Shown one piece after another: positions 1-8,494 of a DNA stretch of 64,000 bases. The stretch lies in the NCBI RefSeq assembly GCF_047946665.1, contig NZ_CP172312.1:1860001-1924000 (forward strand), in the 5' to 3' direction. The DNA comes from Allohahella sp002354735 (GTDB lineage: Bacteria > Pseudomonadota > Gammaproteobacteria > Pseudomonadales > Oleiphilaceae). The notes beneath the pieces were generated by a model. The model was given only the letters and a program-made list of their open reading frames with translations, ran no database searches and was not told where the DNA came from. A program made the translations under genes and the position numbers. How positions within the stretch are numbered: the first letter of the stretch is position 1; every line of letters begins with the position of its first letter.

Positions 1-110
1 ACGCGGGTAAACACTACGTCTTCTGTGACATCTATACGCTTAGGGGTGATCGCATCAGTGAACTCACTGCTTACTGCCTGAGCGTTGACGAAAGTGCTGG
101 AATGAGTTGA
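1..110 (+). CDS. C-terminal end of an NTF2/SnoaL-like protein (cut by window edge)
   Basis: The third frame is open from the window edge to a TGA at 108-110 and encodes about 35 residues. They read as alternating beta-strand sequence (KHYVFCDIYTLRGDRISEL then TAYCLSVD), which is the usual last pair of strands of the NTF2/SnoaL cone fold: a strand, a turn with D/G-R-I, and a final strand. Many such proteins are small uncharacterised enzymes or binding proteins, and no function can be given from the tail alone. It is on the + strand, convergent with the rhomboid gene that ends at 189. The 78 bases between the two stops show no convincing terminator. The assignment rests on strand pattern only. 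Confidence 0.45.
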   Translation, partial: AGKHYVFCDIYTLRGDRISELTAYCLSVDESAGMS

Positions 111-188
111 TGCATCATTTGGCTCGTGCCGAGCCTTCCAGGCGTATTCCGTAGGCTTTAGCCAAAGTGTGACCGGCCTGCAAGCAGA

Positions 189-1124
189 TCAGCTGTAGTG
201 CACGCGTGCCCGGTCAAGCAGGTCACGTCTGAAGAAGGCATAGTACGCGCCGATGAGTCCGCCAATGAGCGCGCCGCCGAGGTGAGCCGCGTAGTTGATG
301 AGACTGTCGTTACCAAGCCGTCGCATATCGTAGATGTCCCAGCCGACGTACCAGAGCATGAGGAAGAAAGCGGGTATTCGGATGACCCTGAAATACAGGA
401 TGATCCAGAGCAAATGACGGATACGTGCGCCTGGCATCATCAACGCGAGCGCGACCAGGCAGGCCATGACGACGCCGGATAGGCCGACTGTCGGCAAGGC
501 GGTTTCGAGATGCATGACGGTGAAACTGTAGGCCAGGCTGGTGCCAATAGTCGCTACAGAAATAAAGACCGCAAAGGTAAGCGTGCCCATCAACAGTTCG
601 ACTGATGCCGCGAAGATATAGAAGAACAGGAGATTGCCCAGCAGATGCCCGAGATCACCATGCGAGAATGTCGCTGTGATCATGCGCGTCCAGTCGAGAT
701 CCTTGGGGTCGTACGCCAGCTTGTCTGTCAGCAGTTCCGGGATGGCGCGATCATAATACTCGTAACTGTCCCTCAGAACTGAAGCAATATAAGCCTGGCC
801 ATCGATCGGAGAGACAAAGATATCCAGTGGCTCAGCCTGCGCCACCAGTTCTGCCATGGCGGCTTCTGGATCACTGGCTTCACGGATCGGATTGAAGAAA
901 CTGAAGCAGGGTCTCTGACGTTTATCGTGCGTGATCGTCTGCAGAATTGATATGGCATGGTCATCGAGTGCAGAGCTACAGAAGCTCTCTATGGATGCCC
1001 TGTACTGCCTTTCCGACTCCACCTGCTCCCAGAACACGACACCGCTGATGAGACAGATGAGCACTGTGATCAGTGGCAGCCCACGCTTTCGCGCGTCTAT
1101 CCTGTAGGGCATTAGCATCAGCAT
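189..1124 (-). CDS. Rhomboid-family intramembrane serine protease
   Basis: Polytopic inner-membrane protease that cuts substrate transmembrane segments. All signature positions are present: HxxxxHxxxN in the second core helix (His155, His160, Asn164), the GLSG nucleophile motif (Ser216), and the catalytic His281 in the last core helix (AAHLGGALIGG). One extra hydrophobic segment (about residues 15-32) precedes a soluble stretch of about 110 residues before the six-helix core. That stretch is longer than in E. coli GlpG and is probably periplasmic. The start has a GAGGTGAG ribosome site a few bases upstream; residues 3 and 5 are alternative Met starts. It lies 123 bases after the DUF1415 gene on the same strand and may be co-transcribed. 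The substrate is unknown. Confidence 0.88.
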   Translation of the reverse strand: MLMLMPYRIDARKRGLPLITVLICLISGVVFWEQVESERQYRASIESFCSSALDDHAISILQTITHDKRQRPCFSFFNPIREASDPEAAMAELVAQAEPLDIFVSPIDGQAYIASVLRDSYEYYDRAIPELLTDKLAYDPKDLDWTRMITATFSHGDLGHLLGNLLFFYIFAASVELLMGTLTFAVFISVATIGTSLAYSFTVMHLETALPTVGLSGVVMACLVALALMMPGARIRHLLWIILYFRVIRIPAFFLMLWYVGWDIYDMRRLGNDSLINYAAHLGGALIGGLIGAYYAFFRRDLLDRARVHYS

Positions 1125-1247
1125 TGGGACTCACCTCGTGGCCAGAAAAAGCAATCCTGATCATTCTGCGATCAGCAACGGCGCAAGCGTAAACGAGGTA
1201 TACAGGCAGTAACAGAGCACACGATCTCTTTTGACAATTGATTACAT

Positions 1248-1817
1248 TTACTTTGCCGCCGACGGGGACAGGCTAGCCAGAAGTACCTGCAGACGTTCCA
1301 CGCCCATCTCGTTCATCAGCGCAATGTTCCGCTCTGGTATCCCCCCCACGTCCGGGTGATCATCGATAGCCTTTTCGAGACTGTCCTCTCGCAGAATGTG
1401 CAGCATTTGCACGGGTGAACGGTTGGTGTAGTTCTCGGCATCTTCTGGCTGAGTACCGCCAAACCGATAGTCGGGATGAAAGCTGGCAATCTGATAGATG
1501 CCCTCCCTGTCAAGCAGCTGCAGCAGGCTGTCGGCCTCCGGCAGAAAATCATTATAGGTGCGGAAGCTGGACAGCACGTGGGGATGAATCAGCAACGTGG
1601 TTTCTATCGAAGCGTCTTCATCGAGCAGAATAAGCTCTTCCTTGAGCGCCTGGAGTAACGCCGCTTCGTTGGCCGCTTCAGTAATACTGAAACGGATTCG
1701 ATTCTTCACCAGTTCACGTTTGGCAAACGGACAGAGATTGAGGCCGACCACCACAGTGGTGACCCAGTTCCGAACAGCATCGAGGATTGCATCATTATTG
1801 GGGGTGCTATCAATCAT
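1248..1817 (-). CDS. DUF1415 family protein
   Basis: A 189-residue soluble protein matching the DUF1415 family in length and in conserved stretches. These include an N-terminal W-x-x-x-x-V-x-x-L-x-L-CPFA segment (residues 18-33), a central F-x-PDYRF-x-GT motif (about 115-121), and N-R-S-P (134-136) followed by the P-x-x-N-I-A-L-M end. The family is widespread in proteobacteria and has no proven function. The invariant CPFA and HPDYRF positions suggest a binding or catalytic site, but this is inference. It is transcribed leftward, ahead of the rhomboid gene and divergent from the MFS transporter at 2089. Confidence 0.85.
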   Translation of the reverse strand: MIDSTPNNDAILDAVRNWVTTVVVGLNLCPFAKRELVKNRIRFSITEAANEAALLQALKEELILLDEDASIETTLLIHPHVLSSFRTYNDFLPEADSLLQLLDREGIYQIASFHPDYRFGGTQPEDAENYTNRSPVQMLHILREDSLEKAIDDHPDVGGIPERNIALMNEMGVERLQVLLASLSPSAAK

Positions 1818-2088
1818 TCATAACTTACCTAGGTTCAAGATGTTTCCGCGTGTCGCCGCTCTGGATGATGACCAGTGTTGCACTGCGGAGGGCACTCGGC
1901 AAGCCGACGATCGAGCATTCAGTCAAGCGGCGAGCAGTTCGCATGCTTCCTGAATCGGAGGCGGACCGTCCGTTGAACGCACAAGGGTAGCTGCGTATGG
2001 AATTTATGCGGTGAACGCGTAATGATCCGATGCCAACACGGACGAGTATTGTCTGTGCTTATCACGTCTGGTCCCATTCGAGTCAAAC

Positions 2089-3258
2089 ATGTCAATAACT
2101 CCAAGATTCGCCATCAGCGCGACCTTCTTCGCCGTCGGCTGCAATGTCGCGTTGGTTTCGGTCATGCTGCCACTTATTCGGCTCAAGTTTGGTTTCTCCG
2201 AAGCAGAGTTTGGACGGTTTCTGCTCGCCTTTGGTTGTGGTGCGCTAGTTGCCTTGCCGCTTGCGCGCTACCTACTGGCCCGGTACGCCAGTGCCACCGT
2301 CACTCGCTGCGCCGCATTTCTCGCTTTCGTTGCCCTTGCGCTGCCGGCGCTGATGCCGGCTCCCGCCTTATTGGTCGTTACGGTATTTCTGGCCGGCGTT
2401 CTCCTTGCCTCTACCGATATTGCCATGAATGCGAATGCGGTAGCCGTCGAGCGGCTACATGTGTCGACCGGCAGAGGCCCGATGCTGTCATCGTGTCATG
2501 GCTGGTACTCGGCTGGCGGGCTGGCCGGCTTGTTGATCGGTCCAGCGGGCGGTTTGCTGGGCCTGGAGTTGATGGCGGTCGTCGCCTGCACAGCCGTGCT
2601 GCTGTTGTTTGCCGTGATCAACCGCGGTCTGCTCTACGAGCAGCCGGAATCGAGCCGCAAGGATGGCCAAGCGGCTGCGCGAGCGTTCTCTCCCGTTTTG
2701 GTTATTATCGGGCTGGCGGCCCTGGTTGCCTTTACTGCCGAAGGCGCTGTTATTGACTGGTCTGGTGTGTATCTCGACACGGTGATGGGTGTTGAGCCGG
2801 CGCTCTTCGGTGTGGGGTTTGCTGCCTTTTCCCTATCGATGGCGATACTTCGTTTCAGCGGCGACGCTCTTCGAGCCCGATTTGGCGACCGTAGAGTGAT
2901 TGCGCTGAGCCTGATTGTGGGCGCGGTGGCCTACATGGTGATCGTCCACTCGCCCAACGTTGTTGTCACCACCCTCGGCTACGCCTTGCTCGGGCTGGGA
3001 CTGGCCAATGTGGTGCCAGTCTACTTTCTCATGGCGGCGAATGTTCCGGGGCTGCCACACGGCAGCGGCCTTACGCTGGTAGTGGGTCTTGGCTATATTG
3101 GCCTGCTGACCTTTCCTCCCCTCATTGGGTGGGTGGCAGAGGCCTTCAGCCTGAGAGCTGCTTTTACGGGGCTATCGTTCATGCTGCTCGTGTCGCTGCT
3201 AGTGCTACTGGTGGTCTCACCTGTGCGCGGCCGTCCTCCTGTCCCAGTGAGTCAATAA
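2089..3258 (+). CDS. MFS transporter (YbjJ/fucose-permease-like)
   Basis: 389 residues with about twelve hydrophobic segments and the two-bundle layout of the major facilitator superfamily. It has a D/R-rich loop after helix 2 (ARYLLARYASA) and a charged central loop near residues 185-197 (EQPESSRKDGQ) between the two halves. The repeat-like segment in the second half (RFSGDALRARFGDRR) is the counterpart of the first-half loop and is typical of the YbjJ and sugar-permease branch. The substrate cannot be told from sequence. The chosen ATG begins directly before the first helix. The gene stands alone: it diverges from DUF1415 and converges on the molybdopterin oxidoreductase gene. Confidence 0.8.
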   Translation: MSITPRFAISATFFAVGCNVALVSVMLPLIRLKFGFSEAEFGRFLLAFGCGALVALPLARYLLARYASATVTRCAAFLAFVALALPALMPAPALLVVTVFLAGVLLASTDIAMNANAVAVERLHVSTGRGPMLSSCHGWYSAGGLAGLLIGPAGGLLGLELMAVVACTAVLLLFAVINRGLLYEQPESSRKDGQAAARAFSPVLVIIGLAALVAFTAEGAVIDWSGVYLDTVMGVEPALFGVGFAAFSLSMAILRFSGDALRARFGDRRVIALSLIVGAVAYMVIVHSPNVVVTTLGYALLGLGLANVVPVYFLMAANVPGLPHGSGLTLVVGLGYIGLLTFPPLIGWVAEAFSLRAAFTGLSFMLLVSLLVLLVVSPVRGRPPVPVSQ

Positions 3259-3309
3259 GGATCACCTCTGTCACATCCTCAGGAAACGTTGGATCACAGG
3301 CCAGGAAGA

Positions 3310-3325
3310 CCCGGCCTTGGCCGGG
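3310..3325. terminator. Candidate bidirectional hairpin between convergent genes
   Basis: CCCGGC, CTTG loop, GCCGGG: a perfect 6-bp GC stem with a tetraloop, midway between the stop of the MFS gene (3258) and the stop of the oxidoreductase gene (3361). A second weak stem (CCACC/GGTGG) follows at about 3340-3355. Neither strand shows a good T tract, so intrinsic termination is uncertain. Confidence 0.4.
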
Positions 3326-3360
3326 CTGTTCGCCAGCAGCCACCGGGCCTGGTGGTAAGG

Positions 3361-5640
3361 CTAGGCCACTATGCGAACAGGTACGCCCTTGTACGCCGGG
3401 GTCTTGGACTCCTGGTCATGATATTCGAGCGGAACGAGGGGATTCGCCTCGGGATAGTAGGTGGCCACGCATCCATCCGGCAGGTCGTAAGCGGTGACCT
3501 TCAAATCAGCTACCCGTCGCTCCACGCCGTCGTCCACTGCGCTTTCGAGAGTCACCATCTGACCCTCACTCAAACCCGCGTCCGCCATTTCTTTCGGGTT
3601 TATCAGAACGATATAGCGTGAGCCTTCAAGTCCGCGCAGCCTGTCGGTGTAACCGTAGACCGTGGTGTTGAACTGGTCGTTGGAGCGCAGCGTGATCATG
3701 GTGTACTGGCCCTCCCCCGGTAGTTCACCAAGCGCTGTAAGCACCTTGGGTGCTGTGAACTCAGCCTTGCCTGATTCGGTTTTCCACTGCCGTTCCCGGG
3801 CCGGATTACCTCTATAGAAGCCGCCCGGTTCGAACATGCGGGCGTTGAAATCCTTGAAGTCGTCAGGATAGGTTTCTTCTATCAGATCCCGAACGAGGCT
3901 ATAGTCGCCCAGCCAGTCATCCCACTTGACCTTCGGGTTCGGCTTCAGCGTCGCCTTCGCCAGACCGGCCACAATGGCCATTTCCGACTTTACATGCTCG
4001 CCCGCCGGCTTTCGTTTGCCAACGGAGCCATAAATATTACTGAGGCTATCTTCCATACTGACAGCTTGTGGGCCCGTCGCCTGCATATCTTCCTCGGAGC
4101 GGACAAGGCACGGTAGCAGCCAGGTCTTCCTGCCGACCAGCAGATGCGAGCGGTTGAGCTTGGTAGCGATCTGGACATTGAGCGTGAGGTCCTTCCAGGC
4201 TGGATCAGCCTGCCCCTGATCAGGAATCGCTCGGGCAAAATTGCCGCCCAGGCTCAGGAAGGCCTTGACCGAACCATCGAGGACGCCGCGAACCACCTCT
4301 ACCGTAGTGCGGCCCTCGTCCCGAGGGGGTTCGAAGTCGAACATCTCGGCCAGCTTGTCGAGCGGGACCAGCTCCGGTTTCTCCGAGATACCTACGGTTC
4401 GCTGACCCTGTACGTTGGAGTGACCGCGTACCGGACTGATGCCGGCACCAAAGCGACCAATATGGCCTTTCATCAGTAGCAGGTTCACATACATCGCCAG
4501 ATTCACGAAGCCATGGACATGCTGAGTGAGCCCCATGCCGTAGATACCGATGGTCTTTTTCGCATTGGCGTACATGCCAGCGATGATCTCCAGGTCGGTC
4601 CGCTTCAAACCAGAAGCCTGCTCGATATCTGCCCAGCTCGTCTGCTGCATCGATTGCGCAAATGCCTCGAAGCCGGTCGTATGCTCTTCTATGAAGGCCT
4701 TGTCCAACACGCCACCATTTTTTTCTTCCTCAAGTTCCAGAACGCGCTTGCAGAGACCGGCCAGCACAGCGATATCGCCCCCGGGTTTCACCTGCAGATA
4801 ATGCTCCGATATCTTGGTGCGAGAGCTTGTCAGCATCTGCATGGGGCTCTGCGGATTCGCGAAACCGATGAGTCCGCGCTCGCGAACCGGATTGAAGGTG
4901 ACGATGTGACAGCCGCGTCTTGCTGCCGCCTGCAAGGTGTGCAGGAATCTTGGACTGTTACTGCCGGTGTTCTGACCGAAGAACATGATCATGTCGCACT
5001 CATTGAAGTCTTCGAGCTTGCAGGTGCCTACCGGAGAACCAATGACTTTCTTCAGACCCACCGAAGTGGTCTCGTGACACATGTTCGAGCTGTCGGGCAG
5101 ATTATTGTGACCGTAGAGCCTGGCGAACAAGGCCCAGAGGTAAGATGTTTCAAGCGCAGCTCGCCCTGAGGTATAGAACACGACTGATTTCGGATCGAGT
5201 TGCTTCAATTCTGCAGCAATGCCCTCGAATGCCTCCTCCCAGGTCGTCTCGATATAGTGATCGCTATCAGCATCGTAACGCATCGGGTGCGTAAGCCGGC
5301 CGGCCATTTCGAGGTCATGGGCGCTCCAGCTCTTGAGCGCTTCGACACTATGTTCGGCAAAAAAATCTGGAGTGCAGCGATGGCTGGTGAGATCCCATGC
5401 TGTAGCCTTCGCGCCATTCTCACAGAACTCGAAGGTGTGTGGCTTGTCTGGCTTGGCCCAGGCGCAGGAGGTGCACATGTGGCCACCCGGCTTGTTCTGG
5501 CGCCAGAGGGTCTGCATGATGCCAGGGTCGGGACGGGACCGGGCGATGATCTTGGCGAGGCTCTTGACCGAACCCCACCCACCGGTTGGGTGGTCGTAGT
5601 ATGGGAGATCTTCGTCTTGTGTCTTGCTCTTGTCGCTCAT
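3361..5640 (-). CDS. FdhF/YdeP-family molybdopterin oxidoreductase, alpha-type subunit
   Basis: 759 residues in the bis-molybdopterin-guanine-dinucleotide family, close to E. coli YdeP and formate dehydrogenase-like proteins. The N-terminal iron-sulfur segment has the reduced form seen in YdeP (CTSCAW at about 56-61, then FCENGAKA at about 72-79) and not the four-Cys spacing of FdhF. The molybdenum ligand position is Cys in NMCHETTSVGL, where FdhF has selenocysteine. The C-terminal domain (TLRSNDQFNTTVYGYTDRLRG, then N-x-x-D-A/M, then ATYYPEANPLVP) is the cofactor-binding barrel. No electron-transfer partner, FdhD or cofactor genes are in the window, so the substrate and redox partner are unknown. 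It lies 123 bases downstream of the phytochrome gene on the same strand and may share its transcript. Confidence 0.85.
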   Translation of the reverse strand: MSDKSKTQDEDLPYYDHPTGGWGSVKSLAKIIARSRPDPGIMQTLWRQNKPGGHMCTSCAWAKPDKPHTFEFCENGAKATAWDLTSHRCTPDFFAEHSVEALKSWSAHDLEMAGRLTHPMRYDADSDHYIETTWEEAFEGIAAELKQLDPKSVVFYTSGRAALETSYLWALFARLYGHNNLPDSSNMCHETTSVGLKKVIGSPVGTCKLEDFNECDMIMFFGQNTGSNSPRFLHTLQAAARRGCHIVTFNPVRERGLIGFANPQSPMQMLTSSRTKISEHYLQVKPGGDIAVLAGLCKRVLELEEEKNGGVLDKAFIEEHTTGFEAFAQSMQQTSWADIEQASGLKRTDLEIIAGMYANAKKTIGIYGMGLTQHVHGFVNLAMYVNLLLMKGHIGRFGAGISPVRGHSNVQGQRTVGISEKPELVPLDKLAEMFDFEPPRDEGRTTVEVVRGVLDGSVKAFLSLGGNFARAIPDQGQADPAWKDLTLNVQIATKLNRSHLLVGRKTWLLPCLVRSEEDMQATGPQAVSMEDSLSNIYGSVGKRKPAGEHVKSEMAIVAGLAKATLKPNPKVKWDDWLGDYSLVRDLIEETYPDDFKDFNARMFEPGGFYRGNPARERQWKTESGKAEFTAPKVLTALGELPGEGQYTMITLRSNDQFNTTVYGYTDRLRGLEGSRYIVLINPKEMADAGLSEGQMVTLESAVDDGVERRVADLKVTAYDLPDGCVATYYPEANPLVPLEYHDQESKTPAYKGVPVRIVA

Positions 5641-5763
5641 GCTGTAGGCATCCTTATCAAGCGGGAGGTGACCAGGCTGACTGCTAAGCGAGCTGATCCA
5701 TCTAGACTTGTTGAAGATCTTACGAGCGGGTTTTCATTTCATATTGGCGCCAGACGAAAAAGC

Positions 5764-8451
5764 TCAGGTCTCCTGCGCATACTTCTGCAGAACCAGTTGC
5801 AGAGCCTGGCTGTTGAGCGGCTTGACCATATGCTCCCTGAAGCCTGCGGCATAGGCCTTGGCGACATCCTCCTTGTTGCCCCAGCCAGACTGGGAAAGGA
5901 AAACGGTATGTTCTGCCTCAGGTAAGGCAGACAATATTCGACACAATTCATAACCGTTGAGATCCGGCATGCCGATATCCAGCAGCGCAAAATGGGGTTT
6001 GAAGCGCTTGAACAGCTCAATGGAATCACGCGGTCTCGTCACACTCTTGGTGTCGTAGCCTGCAGCATTCAGGAGTATTTCATACATGGCGGCGATGTCT
6101 TCATTGTCATCGACGACAAGTATTCTGTTGCGGTTAGTCGCGACTTTGACCAGCTCAACCGGCCCGCTGTATTCTGCGTTCTGATCCAGTTGCGACTGCG
6201 GCAACAGCACTTCAAACTCGGCACCCTGCCCTATACCAGCGCTGCGGGCAATAATTCGGCCGCCATGCAGCTCAACCAGCTTCTGGACCAGAGTGAGCCC
6301 GATACCAAGCCCGCCCTTGACCCGACTGGAATGCGTGTCCATCTGAGTAAACATGGTAAAGATGAGCCCGGTGCTTTCCGGCGCGAGACCTACACCATTG
6401 TCGATGACCTTGACCGATACCGTGTCACCGGCGGCCTGTGCGCGAATCTGAATGCGGCCACCGGCATCGGTATACTTCGCCGCATTGTTAATAATGTTGC
6501 CGAATACCTGCCCCAGGCGCGTATTGTCACCAGTCACGAAAAGCTCGCTGTCCGGCATCTTCATTTCAATGGTGTGCTGCTTTTCCTTCAGCAGGCTTTC
6601 GCAGGTTTCCAGCGCGTCGCGAATCACGTCCTGAATGGCGAGCGTGCGCAGGTCCAGTCTGATCTTTCCTTGGGTGACCCTGGAAACCTCCATGAGATCG
6701 TCGATCATTCTCGTCATGCTATCGACCTGACGGGTCATGGTCTGGATTACTCGCTCACGTACGGCCTCGGTACCTTCGCGCTCGAGTATGGCTATGCCCG
6801 TGCTGATGGGCGTAAGCGGATTGCGTAGCTCGTGCGCCAGGGTGGCGAGAAACTCGTTCTTGTGGCGATCCTGCTTTTCGAGATTGGTCAGGTTTCGGTG
6901 CATCCGCTCCTGGGTTTCGAGCGCATAGGCCATGAAGACACGATTGAAGCGCTCCGCCATGCCAACATCGTTCTGGTCCCACTTCTTGCTTTTTCCGCTG
7001 ATTTCCCGGATGTGAACCTTGAACGACGTCCTGGGCATCAGTCGCTCCCGTTTCGAACTGGACACCGCTTTCTCGTCTGGCACGCCCGCCCATCTCTGGA
7101 TCAGCTTCTCCTCTTTGCGGAACCAGACGGTATAGTAATTCTGCTTCTCCGCCAGTGGCATGAAAAGCGCGCCCTTGATGCCATTGAGATGATCAGGCGC
7201 ATCAAAGTCAGCACTGATATCAGAGGACACATACGGTTTCTGCTGTGAATCACTAAAGCGCGCACAGACTTCCTGGATTACTTCGAGATCGGGCGTGGCA
7301 CCGATCGCCACAACCTGGATCTCGGAAAAGAAGACGAAGCCGTCAGCCTCCATTATCTGCAGCACTTCGCTCTCATGCTGCTTGAAGATATCGATGATCG
7401 AGAGTTCGCTCGACACCATCGACAGCATTCGACTGATAGCCTGATCGGCCTTGTCCTTCTTGCGAAAATACAGCTCCTCCTCCTTGGCGTAGAGGTGCCA
7501 GCTGAATAACTGGGAGATCATTTCGCATTCGAGCCGGACGTTCTGCGGTATGTAAGTCGCCTCTCTGCTATGACAGGAGATGATGCCCCAGAGATTGCCG
7601 TGAGTGACAAGCGACATTGACATCGAAGCCTTCAAGCCCTGGTTTCGTATGTACTGACGATGTATCGGGGAAAGTGTTCTGAGAATCGAGTGAGTCAGAT
7701 CCAGCGGTTTGCGGCCACTGTCGACAACGGTGGGCAGCAGCCTTGAAGGCTCGAGATCTACATTGGGTGTGAGCCGGACCCAATTCTTCTTGTACAGCTC
7801 CCTGGCCTGCGGTGGGATGTCCGAGGCCGGATAATAAACATCGAGATAGGACTCCATGTCCGGCTCTTTGGCTTCGGCTATCACTCGACCAGAGGCATCG
7901 TCGTTAAAGCGGTAGAGGAGTATGCGATCCATGTTGGTCACGTACTTGATCGTATCGACGATCTCCTGAGCCATGATTTCGAGGCTGTCGAACTTCTTGA
8001 ATTTCGGTGCGACCCCAAGCGCATACAGCTTGATGAAATGCTTTGCCGAATAGGAGTCGCGGAAATCGGCGGCTGGCTCGAGTTCGATGACGAAACGGTC
8101 GTCACTGTCGTAAACCACGGCGTAGTAGTCAGTGCTCTGATCAGGGGAAATGACCGATCGCTTGAACTTGACCTCTACCGGCAGCCTGGTCTCCTTCTGC
8201 TTGGCTCGATGGTAGGTTTCCTTGAGGAAATCAAACACTGCCTCTGCACTATCCAGCAACTCAAAGAAGTTGCTGCCGATGAGGTTATCACTGCTTATCA
8301 GTAGATCGCTGACGTTCTCGCTGACGATCTTGATCTTGCCTTCGGCCCGATCGAGCGCGAATAGATAACCGTAGCCCTGAATGGACTCGGGAATATGGAT
8401 CGGCTCATCTTCACAGCGTTCAAAATCAAGATCATCAACATTCAGGGTCAT
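5764..8451 (-). CDS. bphP: Bacteriophytochrome hybrid histidine kinase (PAS-GAF-PHY-HisKA-HATPase-REC)
   Basis: 895 residues, a red/far-red light sensor kinase. The N-terminal PAS starts with Cys13 in ERCEDEPIHIP, the biliverdin-linking cysteine of bacterial phytochromes. The GAF domain carries PASDIPPQAR, with Asp211 of the conserved DIP motif, and SPIHRQYIRN with the chromophore-pocket His264. The PHY tongue has the PRxSF motif (PRTSF, 473-477). HisKA has phospho-His540 in LAHELRNPL. The ATPase domain has NNAAK (about 655-659) and GLGIGL. A receiver domain is fused at the C-terminus, with the acidic pair D781/D782, phospho-Asp825 (LLDIGMPD) and Lys877. No heme oxygenase gene for biliverdin lies nearby. 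The fused receiver suggests phosphorelay to an unlinked protein. Upstream (43 bases) is a DUF2855 gene and downstream an oxidoreductase gene, all on the same strand. Confidence 0.95.
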   Translation of the reverse strand: MTLNVDDLDFERCEDEPIHIPESIQGYGYLFALDRAEGKIKIVSENVSDLLISSDNLIGSNFFELLDSAEAVFDFLKETYHRAKQKETRLPVEVKFKRSVISPDQSTDYYAVVYDSDDRFVIELEPAADFRDSYSAKHFIKLYALGVAPKFKKFDSLEIMAQEIVDTIKYVTNMDRILLYRFNDDASGRVIAEAKEPDMESYLDVYYPASDIPPQARELYKKNWVRLTPNVDLEPSRLLPTVVDSGRKPLDLTHSILRTLSPIHRQYIRNQGLKASMSMSLVTHGNLWGIISCHSREATYIPQNVRLECEMISQLFSWHLYAKEEELYFRKKDKADQAISRMLSMVSSELSIIDIFKQHESEVLQIMEADGFVFFSEIQVVAIGATPDLEVIQEVCARFSDSQQKPYVSSDISADFDAPDHLNGIKGALFMPLAEKQNYYTVWFRKEEKLIQRWAGVPDEKAVSSSKRERLMPRTSFKVHIREISGKSKKWDQNDVGMAERFNRVFMAYALETQERMHRNLTNLEKQDRHKNEFLATLAHELRNPLTPISTGIAILEREGTEAVRERVIQTMTRQVDSMTRMIDDLMEVSRVTQGKIRLDLRTLAIQDVIRDALETCESLLKEKQHTIEMKMPDSELFVTGDNTRLGQVFGNIINNAAKYTDAGGRIQIRAQAAGDTVSVKVIDNGVGLAPESTGLIFTMFTQMDTHSSRVKGGLGIGLTLVQKLVELHGGRIIARSAGIGQGAEFEVLLPQSQLDQNAEYSGPVELVKVATNRNRILVVDDNEDIAAMYEILLNAAGYDTKSVTRPRDSIELFKRFKPHFALLDIGMPDLNGYELCRILSALPEAEHTVFLSQSGWGNKEDVAKAYAAGFREHMVKPLNSQALQLVLQKYAQET

Positions 8452-8494
8452 GCGTCACCACTACTACCAGATCGTTCGAGCGGATGCTCTTTTC

